DNA from: Marinobacter panjinensis
GTDB lineage: Bacteria; Pseudomonadota; Gammaproteobacteria; Pseudomonadales; Oleiphilaceae
Length of the DNA: 64,000 nt
Direction of reading: 5' to 3'
Assembly: GCF_005298175.1 (NCBI RefSeq)
Contig: NZ_SZYH01000001.1
Coordinates: forward strand, 62,001-126,000
Below, piece after piece: positions 30,297 through 39,120 of this stretch (position 1 is its first letter; the number at the start of each line of letters is the position of its first letter). Position numbers and translations under genes: made by a program. The notes under the pieces were generated by a model. It saw only the letters and a program-made list of their open reading frames with translations. It was not told where the DNA came from and did no database searches.

Positions 30297-31714
30297 TAGC
30301 CAAACCACCCGTGCACGAACCAGCCGTCCCGCACATCCCGAAACACCCAGGCCAGCTGGCCATTGTTGAGCTGGGCGACGTAATAATCCCGGTGTACCCG
30401 CTGGCCATCCCACCAGCCACCACTGATCCGTTCCGGGCCGGCAAACCAGGTGGTTGGCGTTTCCGTGAGTGGTTGCGGCCCCGGCAGTAACCACAGGGGA
30501 CGGCGGGGCAGCTGGCTTGAAAGGGGTGTTTCCGGCCGGCTTTTGCGCTGCACGGCGGACGCACTCCAGGCCCGTTCCGGGCGATGGTCAGCCTGGGGCG
30601 AAAGCTGCTTGAGGGCGTTGTCTCCCAGCCGGGCCTGTAGTCGGCTCATCAGGGTATGCCAGGCTTCATTCAGATCCTGGGAATCGCCCAGCAAGTCCTG
30701 CCCGTTGTGGGCCTCGCGACCCAGGAACCGTTTCACCGACAACAGCAGTGAGACCACCGGCGCCCGCAGGGGGTGTTGTTCAAAGCGCAGACGAATCAGG
30801 TCCAGAAACGCCTCCGCCCGGTGCTCCGGGCCTGAGGTGCGAATGCGCAGGCGGGTCGGCTCTTCGTGGCGGTGGTGGAGAATCAGCAACAGGATGTCGG
30901 TTTCCTGCTGACGCCAGCACAGGTCTTCTTCCAGCTCCGACAGAATGCGCTGCAATGGAAACAGCAAACCCTGGGATTGTTCAATCTCCTGCACGAAATC
31001 CGCCTGTTGCCGGAAGTGGTGGGGCGGCTGCCAGGGGGATTGGGGGTCGGGTCGGGCGCCCTGGATTTTCTGAACATGGGCCAGAGTTTCCGGGGACAGC
31101 CGCCGGGCCAGTTCTGTTGCCGGCAGGTCAAAGACTTCGCCCAGGGTATTCAACCCCAGCCGTTGCAGGCGGGTGCAGGTGCGGGCATCGAATTCCGCCG
31201 TCAGCAGCGGCAACTGGCCCAGGGTGCGCAGAATGTGGCCGCTGTCGGCAGTGCATTCGCCCTTGCCGGAGCGGGCGATCAGCCGGGCCGCCAGCGGTGT
31301 GTGGCCAATGCCGGGCCAGGCGGTCAGCTGGCGTTCGTCGAGTGCCTGTTCCACGGTTTGCCAGACTGCTGGCAGGCCGCCATAGAGCCGCTGCAAACTG
31401 CCGATTTCCGCCATCAGGCCATCCGGTGGCACCAGCACAATGTGGGCGGCATAACGGTAGAGCCAGCGGGCCTGGTCTTCCAGAATCCGGGCTTCCTGCT
31501 GATGATCCGCGCGCACCATGCCCAGCTCCGGCACCAGGCTGATGGCGGTTTTCAGCCGCATACCGGCACGCACACCCTGATCCCGGGCATCGGGGCAGGC
31601 CTGGATTACCTTTTGTCCGGACCCTTCGACGATCACCAGTGCGCCCGCTTCCTCGCGAGACCGACGAATATGATCCAGCAACAGGTGCGGGAAGTGCAGG
31701 TACAACCAGAGCAT
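30296..31714 (-). CDS. imuB: ImuB, catalytically inactive Y-family polymerase-like protein
   Basis: 472 aa from ATG 31714 (MLWLYLHFPHLLLD); an in-frame start at 31759 would add 15 residues. ImuB is the hub of the mutasome: it binds the beta clamp, DnaE2 and ImuA. The fold is that of DinB/UmuC (palm and fingers at about 1-230, little finger after), but the acidic catalytic residue expected in the first strand is replaced (LYLHFP). That fits the known loss of activity. A clamp-binding motif is a plausible read in the C-terminal third. It is 7 bases after imuA. Confidence 0.93.
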   Translation of the reverse strand: MLWLYLHFPHLLLDHIRRSREEAGALVIVEGSGQKVIQACPDARDQGVRAGMRLKTAISLVPELGMVRADHQQEARILEDQARWLYRYAAHIVLVPPDGLMAEIGSLQRLYGGLPAVWQTVEQALDERQLTAWPGIGHTPLAARLIARSGKGECTADSGHILRTLGQLPLLTAEFDARTCTRLQRLGLNTLGEVFDLPATELARRLSPETLAHVQKIQGARPDPQSPWQPPHHFRQQADFVQEIEQSQGLLFPLQRILSELEEDLCWRQQETDILLLILHHRHEEPTRLRIRTSGPEHRAEAFLDLIRLRFEQHPLRAPVVSLLLSVKRFLGREAHNGQDLLGDSQDLNEAWHTLMSRLQARLGDNALKQLSPQADHRPERAWSASAVQRKSRPETPLSSQLPRRPLWLLPGPQPLTETPTTWFAGPERISGGWWDGQRVHRDYYVAQLNNGQLAWVFRDVRDGWFVHGWFG

Positions 31715-31721
31715 GGCGATC

Positions 31722-32408
31722 TTACCGGGTTGAGGCGGGCCAGGGGCCCTGAACCACACGGGGGGCTTCGCGGAACGACAGATCCGCCCGGTGCGCCATC
31801 GCCAAGGCGCAGCGTTGGCCGGGCCAGCTGCCGCGGCGTTTGACGATGTTGACCTTCAGTTCCTGCTGGTCGCCGGGTTCCAGCTCAAGCCGCAGGGCAG
31901 CGGGGGAGTTCTGCCCGGCGTAACAGCGTTCGCGGAAGAGCACACATACATTGCTGCCGGCTTCCGCGGCCAGCTGTAAGCGCCGGACTTCCCGCGAGGC
32001 CAGTTTGCCTGGCCAGGCCATCACCAGGCCGGTGACCGGCGAACGCAGGCAGTTCTCCAGGGTCCACAGGAAATCCCCGTCGTCGGTGTGGATCATGACC
32101 ACCTGATCCAGGTTCACGCCTTCCCGGGCCAGCGCCGGGGCATAGGGCGTATACGGCGGGTTCAGCCAGAACACAGTTTTGCCATTGTGGGAAAGCCGTT
32201 GCATCAGTGGCAGCAGCAGGTGCAGCTCGCCAATACCGGGGGTGTCCAGCAGGCATTCGCTCAGGGCGCCTTTCGGCCAGCCAATGCCACCGAGCTGATT
32301 GTCCAGAATCTGGTAGCCGGTCGGTTCCGCCGGCTGGGTGGTTTGCGTGTGCCGGTGCCCCTGCCAGACGCGGGCATCCTGCATCAGCGTGTTCAGAAGC
32401 TCGCTCAT
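31722..32408 (-). CDS. imuA: ImuA, SOS mutasome RecA-like protein
   Basis: 228 aa from ATG 32408; longer upstream readings cross the LexA box. It is a RecA/SulA-like protein that works with ImuB and DnaE2 in damage-induced mutagenesis. The start QILDNQLGGIGWPKGALSEC is the typical beginning, with a degenerate P-loop region (DTPGIGELHLLLP). VFWLNPPYTPYAPAL is the conserved second motif, and the C-terminus GQRCALAMAHRADL is likewise family-like. It is first in the operon and 15 bases downstream of the LexA box. Confidence 0.92.
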   Translation of the reverse strand: MSELLNTLMQDARVWQGHRHTQTTQPAEPTGYQILDNQLGGIGWPKGALSECLLDTPGIGELHLLLPLMQRLSHNGKTVFWLNPPYTPYAPALAREGVNLDQVVMIHTDDGDFLWTLENCLRSPVTGLVMAWPGKLASREVRRLQLAAEAGSNVCVLFRERCYAGQNSPAALRLELEPGDQQELKVNIVKRRGSWPGQRCALAMAHRADLSFREAPRVVQGPWPASTR

Positions 32409-32423
32409 GGGAAAGATCTCAAT

Positions 32424-32445
32424 ATACTGTTTAAATATACAGTAT
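32424..32445. promoter_or_regulatory. LexA (SOS) box upstream of imuA
   Basis: The stretch atactgt-N8-acagtat holds a perfect CTGT-N8-ACAG core (CTGT 32427-32430, ACAG 32439-32442) with matching TA flanks on both sides. It sits 15 bases before imuA on the minus strand. Gammaproteobacterial LexA recognises this pattern, so SOS control of the mutasome is well supported. Confidence 0.93.
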
Positions 32446-32516
32446 TCTGAAAGCGGCTGAATTTCAAGGATGGCGTAGGGGCAATGCTGAGATTTTCCCC
32501 AGGGAGAAGCCGGCCA

Positions 32517-32541
32517 CAAAAAAGGGGCGCAAAGCGCCCCT
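32517..32541 (-). terminator. Terminator after the cysteine synthase-glutaredoxin gene
   Basis: The stem aggggcgc / gcgcccct has a 3-base loop. Read on the minus strand it is followed by six T bases, about 20 bases after the stop. Confidence 0.85.
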
Positions 32542-32562
32542 CTTGAGGACAGTGGCGCGAGA

Positions 32563-34050
32563 TCAGCGCGGATGCAGCCAGCCCGGCAGCATGCTGTACG
32601 GGTCCACATGGATTTCCGAGTTGAAGCCAATATGCTGGCTCTGGAGACGGGGCATCAAGGAGCCGTCCTTGATCTGGTCAAAGACATCGGTGCAACCGCC
32701 GACAAACTCGCCGTTGATGAAAATCTGCGGCAGAGTGGTCCAGCCGGTTTTTTCTTTCAGTACCGCGCGAATCTGCCCGCCCCGGTTGCCCTGTTGGTAG
32801 GCCACCGAATCCAGATCGACCGATTTGTAGTCGATGCCGTACTTCTGGAACACCTTGCGCACCGACCAGCAGAACTCACACCATTCCAGCGCGAACATGA
32901 TCACCGGGTGGTCCGGATCGCTGATCAGTGCTTCGACTTCGTCCACCGCTTCCGGATCCAGCTCTACCGGCTGGCTCGGAGCAGGCGGCGCCTGGGGCAC
33001 GGTGATATCGAACCGGTAGTTGGGCGTGGAGCGTGACAGCGCCATTTCTTCTTCGGTCATTTCCACGGGCACATCCTCAAACAGCGGGGTGGTGAGGTAG
33101 CGTTCGCCAGTGTCTGGCAACATGCACAGGATGGTGGCCCCTTCCGGGGCCTGCTCGGCCACCTTGAGGGCTCCCGCGAAGGTGGCCCCGGCGGAAATGC
33201 CGACAAAAATGCCTTCCCGGCGGGCCAGGTCCCGGGCGCACTGCAGGGCATCGTTACCACCAATCGGGATGAATTCATCGATGTTGTGGGCCTGCATCAC
33301 CTCTTCCGCCAGTTTGGGCACAAAATCCGGTGACCAGCCCTGCATCAGGTGGGGGCGGAACATCGGGTGGCTTTCCGAATGGTCGCCGCTGGCGTTCCGG
33401 GGCTGGGCAATGCCGCTGGCCAGGATCGCGGAGTTGTCCGGTTCGCAGACCACAATGCGGGTGTTGGGAGTCTTGCGTTTCAGCACCCGGGAAACCCCGT
33501 TGAGCGTGCCGCCGGTGCCAAAACCGGTCACCCAGTAATCGAGGCCGACGCCTTCGAAGTCCTCCAGGATTTCAACAGCGGTGGTGCGTTCGTGCACGGC
33601 GGCGTTGGCCGGGTTCTCGAACTGGCGGGGTTGCCACCAGCCGTGCTCACGGGCCAGCTCTTCCGCCTTGGCCACCATGCCGGAGCCCTTCAGCGAGGCC
33701 GGAGTGAGCACCACCTTGGCGCCCAGAAAGCGCATCAGCTTGCGCCGTTCCACACTGAAGTTTTCGGCCATGGTGACTACCAGGGGGTAGCCCTTCTGGG
33801 CGCAGACCATGGCCAGGCCGATACCGGTGTTACCGCTGGTGGCCTCAACGATGGTTTGCCCGGGTTTCAGTTCGCCGCGTTGTTCGGCGTCTTCGATCAC
33901 GCCCAAGGCAAGGCGATCCTTGACCGACCCCATGGGATTGAAGGCTTCGATCTTGACGTAGAGATTGACCCCTTTGGGGCCGAGGTTATTGATACGTACC
34001 GTCGGGGTGTGGCCGATGGTATCCAGGATGCTGTGGTAAAGCGTACCCAT
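32563..34050 (-). CDS. Cysteine synthase-glutaredoxin fusion
   Basis: 495 aa from ATG 34050 with AAGGAGA before it. Residues 1 to about 310 are an O-acetylserine sulfhydrylase/cystathionine-beta-synthase type II PLP enzyme. The Schiff-base Lys is in NPMGSVKDRLAL, and the phosphate-binding loops are TSGNTGIGLA and GFGTGGTLNG. After a Pro-rich linker at about 360-380, residues about 395-480 form a glutaredoxin with active site WCEFC, the cis-Pro loop TLPQIFINGEFVGGC, and the family GG. The first half should make cysteine from an activated serine; the second should handle disulfides or glutathione adducts. It is longer than a plain CysK (about 310-325 aa), and the order of domains is intact with no frameshift. 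It has its own terminator. Confidence 0.9.
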   Translation of the reverse strand: MGTLYHSILDTIGHTPTVRINNLGPKGVNLYVKIEAFNPMGSVKDRLALGVIEDAEQRGELKPGQTIVEATSGNTGIGLAMVCAQKGYPLVVTMAENFSVERRKLMRFLGAKVVLTPASLKGSGMVAKAEELAREHGWWQPRQFENPANAAVHERTTAVEILEDFEGVGLDYWVTGFGTGGTLNGVSRVLKRKTPNTRIVVCEPDNSAILASGIAQPRNASGDHSESHPMFRPHLMQGWSPDFVPKLAEEVMQAHNIDEFIPIGGNDALQCARDLARREGIFVGISAGATFAGALKVAEQAPEGATILCMLPDTGERYLTTPLFEDVPVEMTEEEMALSRSTPNYRFDITVPQAPPAPSQPVELDPEAVDEVEALISDPDHPVIMFALEWCEFCWSVRKVFQKYGIDYKSVDLDSVAYQQGNRGGQIRAVLKEKTGWTTLPQIFINGEFVGGCTDVFDQIKDGSLMPRLQSQHIGFNSEIHVDPYSMLPGWLHPR

Positions 34051-34127
34051 GATTCTTCTCCTTTTCTGCTTGAGAGAAGGACGCCCTAACCCGTTTCGGG
34101 GTACGCCAGGGATCCTTAAATTATAGC

Positions 34128-35591
34128 TCAGCCAGCGGCTTCGTCATTCATTTGGGCCACTTCTTGGCCCACAGCCAGAACCTCGTCAACGAGTTCATCG
34201 GCTTCCTTCAAGGTTGTTCTTGCGCCCACAAAACATGGGCGGATCGCCAGCGTGCCATTGACCAGGGTGGTGCTGGGAATGGCCCGCCCACGCTGCACCA
34301 TGCGCCGGTGGATGCGGCGGTTCAGTTCGTTCAGATCGCGCCAGCGGTCGCTTAGATAGCGGATCCCGCAGATCGAGAGCGTTGGCGCCGAGACGACCTC
34401 AAGGTTCGGGTGGGCGTCGGCGCGCTCGGCAACATGGCGTGCCAGGGTGTTGTGGCGGATGATCCGCTCACGCAGACCTGCAACACCGATCTCGCGAATC
34501 AGGGCCCATACCACCGCTCCCCGTGATGGGGCGGACAGTTCCACCCCCATATCCGCATACGGAATGCCCAGGTTATCCATGGAATGCGCCGCGACATCAT
34601 TGGTGCAGGCGCCTTCCAGATAGGTGGCCGCCTCCTGGGTGAAGGCCCGGTTCAGTAACTCCCGGTCTTTCACGTAGGTGGCGCCAATGCCCACGGGGGC
34701 GCCCAGCCACTTGTGGGGGTCTACGATTACGGAATCCGCCAGGTCCAGGCCGTCGTAGAGCGGCAGGACCCGGGGATCAAGGATGCCGGGCAGGCCATAG
34801 GCACCGTCCACATGGAACCAGATGCCATAGGCTGCCGCGGTTTCGCCAATCTCCCGAAGCGGGTCAATGGCGCCCCGGTTGGTGCTGCCGGCATTGGCAA
34901 TCACGGCCACCGGTAACAGGTTTGTCTGCTGATCCGCCATCAACTGCCGGCGCAGTGCCGCCGGGCACATCCGGCCCTGCTGGTCTGTGTCGATTCCGCA
35001 CACTGAGCGCCGACCCATGCCCAGAACCGCGGCGGCGCGTTGAACCGAGTGATGGCATTCGGCGGAGGCATACAGCCGGCAGGGGCGGGCAATTCCATCC
35101 CTGGCGGGATCAATACCCAGAGCTTCAAAGGCCGCTTGCCGGGCTGCGCCCAGAGCCACCAGATTGGCGACAGAACCACCGCTGCTATAGAGCCCCTTCA
35201 TTTCCTCCGGCAATCCGAACATCCGGGCCATCCAGTCCAGCGAGAGTTCTTCGAGAAAGTTGAAGGCGGTAAGGCCGAGACGTTGGGGCGCCGCCACCGA
35301 GCCGGCCAGCGTTGCCAGCGCGCCGATGGTGGTGGCGCCGGTGGTGATAAAGGCGGTGCAGCCCGGGTTGGGAATAGGGGAGCCGTTGGGGATCACCCAT
35401 TCACCCAGTTCCGCCAGCACAGCCTGGATGCCAATGCCGTCTTCGGGCATCGGTTGAGCCAGAGCCTGGCGCCAGGTGTCTGGTTGCTGCATGGCATCCG
35501 GGTGCTGGAAGGTCAGGTAAGCGTCCAGCTGCCGGGCAAGCTGTGCGGAGAACTCTGTCAGGTGGCCGCATTCGGCTTTGTCTGTGTTCAT
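34128..35591 (-). CDS. PLP-dependent group II amino-acid decarboxylase-like protein
   Basis: 487 aa from ATG 35591. It belongs to the pyridoxal-dependent decarboxylase group (glutamate, aromatic-amino-acid, diaminobutyrate and related). The PLP lysine is in DSVIVDPHKWLGAPVG, the pyridine-ring region is WFHVDGAYGLPG, and SSGGSVANLVALGAAR is the substrate/cofactor loop. The C-terminal half shows SAPTLSICGIRYL. The substrate cannot be named from sequence, and some relatives are aldehyde synthases. It lies in the same orientation as the DsrE-like gene about 90 bases upstream; that gene may be part of the same unit. Confidence 0.83.
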   Translation of the reverse strand: MNTDKAECGHLTEFSAQLARQLDAYLTFQHPDAMQQPDTWRQALAQPMPEDGIGIQAVLAELGEWVIPNGSPIPNPGCTAFITTGATTIGALATLAGSVAAPQRLGLTAFNFLEELSLDWMARMFGLPEEMKGLYSSGGSVANLVALGAARQAAFEALGIDPARDGIARPCRLYASAECHHSVQRAAAVLGMGRRSVCGIDTDQQGRMCPAALRRQLMADQQTNLLPVAVIANAGSTNRGAIDPLREIGETAAAYGIWFHVDGAYGLPGILDPRVLPLYDGLDLADSVIVDPHKWLGAPVGIGATYVKDRELLNRAFTQEAATYLEGACTNDVAAHSMDNLGIPYADMGVELSAPSRGAVVWALIREIGVAGLRERIIRHNTLARHVAERADAHPNLEVVSAPTLSICGIRYLSDRWRDLNELNRRIHRRMVQRGRAIPSTTLVNGTLAIRPCFVGARTTLKEADELVDEVLAVGQEVAQMNDEAAG

Positions 35592-35681
35592 GGTTGTGAC
35601 GCTCCCTCTGGTTCGACCCCAAAAATCCGGGCGGGTTTCAGTCAACGGCGGCGGCTCGAAGGAAGTCGCCGCCGTATTCGC

Positions 35682-36056
35682 TCAGGCCAGCATCAGGCCG
35701 CCGGTCGCCAGGAACTCCATGGTTCGTGGCGCGCCTGCAACCTCGGCTCCGTCGATCAGGTCGGACTCGCCGATGCCTTTGGTTTTCAGGCATACCGGGC
35801 AGATCCAGATCTTGCCGCCGTTGGCCTGGTACTGGCTGATCAGGTTCTCCAGGGGTTCATGGCCGTCGGCTGCCAGGCCCTCCATCGCGCCTTTCACGAA
35901 CAGATTCGTGGCATCGGCGGTAATGAACAGGGCGGTCTCATTGGTTTTGGACGCCGTGGTCGCAAGGATGGCGGCAATGGTGGCGCGCTCAAGGTTGTTG
36001 GCGCCGTCCTGGCAATTAACCAGATATTTCGGGGCATTGGCTTGTTGGGTATTCAT
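35682..36056 (-). CDS. DsrE-like small sulfur-relay family protein
   Basis: 124 aa, ATG 36056 with AGGAGA before it. A small alpha/beta protein of the DsrE/DsrF type: KYLVNCQDGANNLERATIAA at the N-terminus, then a conserved ALFITADATNLFVKGAMEG segment and WICPVCLKTKGI with two cysteines 2 apart (CPVC). In the family a cysteine carries persulfide sulfur. It is divergent from the winged-helix regulator with 163 bases between, so the regulator may control it and the decarboxylase. The start codon and context are clear; the biochemical role is not. Confidence 0.8.
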   Translation of the reverse strand: MNTQQANAPKYLVNCQDGANNLERATIAAILATTASKTNETALFITADATNLFVKGAMEGLAADGHEPLENLISQYQANGGKIWICPVCLKTKGIGESDLIDGAEVAGAPRTMEFLATGGLMLA

Positions 36057-36219
36057 GGTGGCATCTCCTGTTGGTCGGTGTGTGGTTGCTGATGCAACAG
36101 GATCTATCGTAGGCCTCGGAGGCAGGCGAAGCTTGGCGGGGAGGCGATTTAAATCTGGAGAAACTCTGGAGATTGCAATAACCTTGTAAAGACATGCACA
36201 GGCTTTTCCGGCTTGGCTT

Positions 36220-37839
36220 ATGCGTTACCAATTTGACGACTTTGAACTCGATACCGACCGTTTCGAGCTATCCCGTGGCGGGGTTGCCCTGGCAACTGAA
36301 CCGCAGGTGATTGAGTTGCTTGTCATGCTGGTACAGAACCGCCATCGCATGCTCACCAAAGAAGAAATCAATGAGCGTGTATGGCGAGGCCGGATTGTCT
36401 CCGATTCGGCGCTCAGCAGCCGCATCAAGATTGCCCGCAAGCTGCTGGAGGATGATGGCCGCACCCAGCGCTACATCCGCACCGTGCACAAGAAGGGCTT
36501 CCGCTTTATAGCTCCGGTTCAGGAACTGGACGCCACCGACGACACCCCGGCAAGCGTCGCGCCATTAGCCCCGCAAACGCCCGAGGCGGAGCCGGAACCG
36601 GCCCCTCAGTCCATTGGGCACAGCGCCAAGCCCGCGGTGGCGGTGCTGCCGTTCACCAACCTGACCAACGACCCAGGCCAGGAATACTTCTCCGACGGCA
36701 TCACCACCGACATCATTTCCAACCTGTCCAAACACCGCTGGCTGGATGTGGTCGCCCGCAACACCACCTTTGGCTTCAAAGGACAGGCCATCAACGTGCA
36801 GATACTGGGGCAGACCCTGGGCGTGGATTACGTGGTGGAGGGCAGCGTGCAGCGGGCCGGCGACCGGGTGCGGGTAAATGTTCACCTGACCGACTGCCAC
36901 AGCGGGCATACCCAGTGGGCAGACCGCTACAACCGCCAGATTGCCGATATCTTCGAGCTGCAGGACGACATTACCGAGACCATCGCCGCCCGCCTTGAGC
37001 CCGAGATCGGTTACGCCGAGCGCAATAAGGTAGTTCATAACCGACCGGCCAACCTTCAGGCCTGGGATTGTTACCACCTCGGGGTTCACCATTTCTACCA
37101 GTTTACCGGGCCGGACAATCGAGAGGCCCAGCGCCTGCTGCGACAGAGTCAGACGCTGGATCCCTTCTTCGGAGAGGCGTTTGCCTGGTGGGCCTATGCG
37201 GTGATTCTGGGCATGGTCTACTGGGATACGCAGCCCACGCAGGCCCTGCTGGATGAGGCCCTGAGCGCCTGCGACAAGGCACTGATGTTGATGCCCAACA
37301 ACGCCACCTTCCATGCCCTGAAAGCGCGGGTGTTGTTGGCAAGGCGTGAGTACCGGAACGCCATTCGCGAAAACCGCGTTGCCATCGAACTGAACCCGAC
37401 CTTCGCGGCCGCGTTTTGCGGCCTCGGTGACTCGCTGGCATATGAGGCCCGGTATGACGAAGCGCTCAAGAACTTCCGGAAGTCCATCGCCCTGAGCCCC
37501 AACGACCCCCAGATGTGGGCATTTTTAACCTACGGCGCCCTTGCCATGATTTTTCAGGGCGATTTCGAAACGGCCCTGGAGTGGACGGACCGGGCCGCGA
37601 CAATCCCCAACTGCCAGTACTGGACCTGCGCCCACCGTGCCGTGGCCCTGGCGTATCTCAACCGGATAGCTGCGGCCCGGGACGCGACGGCGCACCTGCT
37701 CTGCGAGCAGCCCGGGTTTTCTGTGGCCTTCGCCCGGGAAAAGCTGTTTTATCTGAGGGAGCAGGCCCAGATCGATTGCTACCTGGAAGGGTTGCGCCGG
37801 GCCGGGGTACCGGAAACCGCCCGGATGCTGGCCGGCTGA
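36220..37839 (+). CDS. Winged-helix regulator with TolB-like and TPR domains
   Basis: 539 aa. An OmpR/PhoB-type winged helix is at about 1-100 (LVMLVQNRHRMLTKEEINERVW; YIRTVHKKGFRFIAPV). A Pro-rich linker follows at about 110-135. Next is a TolB N-terminal-like/adenylate-cyclase-associated domain at about 140-275 (VAVLPFTNLTNDPGQEYFSDG; YVVEGSVQRAGDRVRVNVHL), and then TPR repeats at about 350-480. It has no phosphoreceiver domain and no membrane segment, unlike CadC or ToxR, so it is probably a cytosolic regulator whose input is protein or ligand binding to the TPR part. It is divergent from the DsrE-like/decarboxylase genes, which are its likely targets. Confidence 0.85.
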   Translation: MRYQFDDFELDTDRFELSRGGVALATEPQVIELLVMLVQNRHRMLTKEEINERVWRGRIVSDSALSSRIKIARKLLEDDGRTQRYIRTVHKKGFRFIAPVQELDATDDTPASVAPLAPQTPEAEPEPAPQSIGHSAKPAVAVLPFTNLTNDPGQEYFSDGITTDIISNLSKHRWLDVVARNTTFGFKGQAINVQILGQTLGVDYVVEGSVQRAGDRVRVNVHLTDCHSGHTQWADRYNRQIADIFELQDDITETIAARLEPEIGYAERNKVVHNRPANLQAWDCYHLGVHHFYQFTGPDNREAQRLLRQSQTLDPFFGEAFAWWAYAVILGMVYWDTQPTQALLDEALSACDKALMLMPNNATFHALKARVLLARREYRNAIRENRVAIELNPTFAAAFCGLGDSLAYEARYDEALKNFRKSIALSPNDPQMWAFLTYGALAMIFQGDFETALEWTDRAATIPNCQYWTCAHRAVALAYLNRIAAARDATAHLLCEQPGFSVAFAREKLFYLREQAQIDCYLEGLRRAGVPETARMLAG

Positions 37840-37943
37840 CACCCCGCGCGCCTGTTTTCCTTGCACGCCAGGCGGAACGCTGGTTGATAACTGCGAACAT
37901 GAAGCCCACAGTAACTGTAAATGGATAGGTTTGGAGGTGACGG

Positions 37944-38291
37944 ATGAGCGAACTAACCCAGCATAGCTGTGAAGCCTGCCGCGCAGGTGCTCCAACGGTA
38001 TCGGAAAGTGAGAAGCTGACCCTTCAGAAGGAAGTGCCCGACTGGGAAATTGTCGAAGTCGATGGCGAAGAGCAGTTGCACAAGGTCTTCAAGCTCAAAA
38101 ACTTTGCGCAGGCTCAGGCCTTCACCAACAAAGTGGGCGACCTGGCCGAGTCAGAGGACCATCACCCCGCCATTCTTCTAGAGTATGGGAAAGTGACCGT
38201 AAACTGGTGGACCCACGCCATAGGCGGGCTGCACAAGAACGATTTCATCATGGCGGCAAAGACCGATGCCGCCTATAACGAGATGCAATGA
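37944..38291 (+). CDS. phhB: 4a-hydroxytetrahydrobiopterin dehydratase
   Basis: 115 aa, close to the usual 110-118. PCD/DCoH fold enzyme that regenerates quinonoid dihydrobiopterin after phenylalanine hydroxylase action. Diagnostic parts are [21 protein letters not shown], the active-site EDHHPAI and [17 protein letters not shown] phenylalanine hydroxylase gene (phhA) is not present in the window, so the pathway partner is elsewhere. A GGAGGT lies 7 bases before the ATG. Confidence 0.93.
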   Translation: MSELTQHSCEACRAGAPTVSESEKLTLQKEVPDWEIVEVDGEEQLHKVFKLKNFAQAQAFTNKVGDLAESEDHHPAILLEYGKVTVNWWTHAIGGLHKNDFIMAAKTDAAYNEMQ

Positions 38292-38346
38292 CTTCCTCGT
38301 GGCGGAAGGCGCCTTCCGCCACAGCCCACTCAAGCGAGGCGAGGCC

Positions 38347-38622
38347 ATGGTTGAGAATCGCACCGATAACCCCCTCACGCTCAAACTGGGCCATGAAGAA
38401 CTGATCATCCGCCGCCGTTACGAAATGATCAGCATCACCAACGATTTCTTCATTGCCATCTGGTTTCTATTGGGCAGTGTCCTGTTTCTGTTCCCCGATT
38501 ACGAAAGACCGGCCATCTGGATGTTCATCATCGGCAGTTTCCAATTCCTGATCCGCCCCACCATCCGCCTGCTGAGCCATATCCATGTGAAGCGGATTCC
38601 GGCGAGCAACTGGGAAAGCTAG
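38347..38622 (+). CDS. YrhK-domain small membrane protein
   Basis: 91 aa from ATG 38347. The sequence LKLGHEELIIRRRYEMIS followed by two hydrophobic helices (NDFFIAIWFLLGSVLFLF and IWMFIIGSFQFLIRP) matches the YrhK-like domain found in small membrane proteins of unknown role. It lies 55 bases after phhB. A longer upstream reading runs through the phhB end and is unlikely. Confidence 0.7.
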   Translation: MVENRTDNPLTLKLGHEELIIRRRYEMISITNDFFIAIWFLLGSVLFLFPDYERPAIWMFIIGSFQFLIRPTIRLLSHIHVKRIPASNWES

Positions 38623-38631
38623 AAGCCTCAC

Positions 38632-38880
38632 AATTGAGGTTTTTGAGCGGGGTGCCCATCGTCTTCGGGTGTTGGCGAGGTATCGATGAGTCAGAACAGT
38701 ACCTTTGAATAGGGTATGCCAACGGTCGGTGACTTCGTCCATGCTCCAAGACTTGGCTTGCTCGGCCTTGATATGAAGGATGATGTGGTAGTGGTTTGAC
38801 ATGGTTTTTATGGTCCATGTCCATGTTACAAGGCCAGGGCGTCCATATATATCCATATTGGCGTGATCATAGCTGACCCT
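38632..38880 (-). pseudogene. Remnant of IS200-like / REP-associated (RAYT) transposase
   Basis: Read on the minus strand, about 60 codons carry AWTI-like WTIKTMSNHYHIILHI, whose HYH fits the HUH catalytic motif of Y1 transposases. They are followed by AKSWSMDEVTDRWHTLFKG, typical of RAYT proteins. The N-terminal part and everything after about 38632, including the catalytic Tyr helix, are missing. The frame runs on into the converging YrhK gene, so the protein is not functional. 38881-39120 shows no gene I recognise. Confidence 0.7.
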
Positions 38881-39120
38881 GGAATTCGGACTCGGCCGTG
38901 GATCACGGGGTCGAAAGCTACCGAGGTGCGTGCTAAAATAGAATTGCCTTTAAGTCTGTTTTTAGGGGGTCATTGCACGACTGTTTTCCAAGAGCCGAGG
39001 GGGTGCCCGTGCAGTTGATGGGAAGGCGCGGCATGTAGGAGTTAGCGGGCGATTGCAGTGGCCAAGAACAGGCCATAGCCGACGGGTCCTGTCTGTGCCC
39101 CGCGGTGAGGAGGGAATCTT

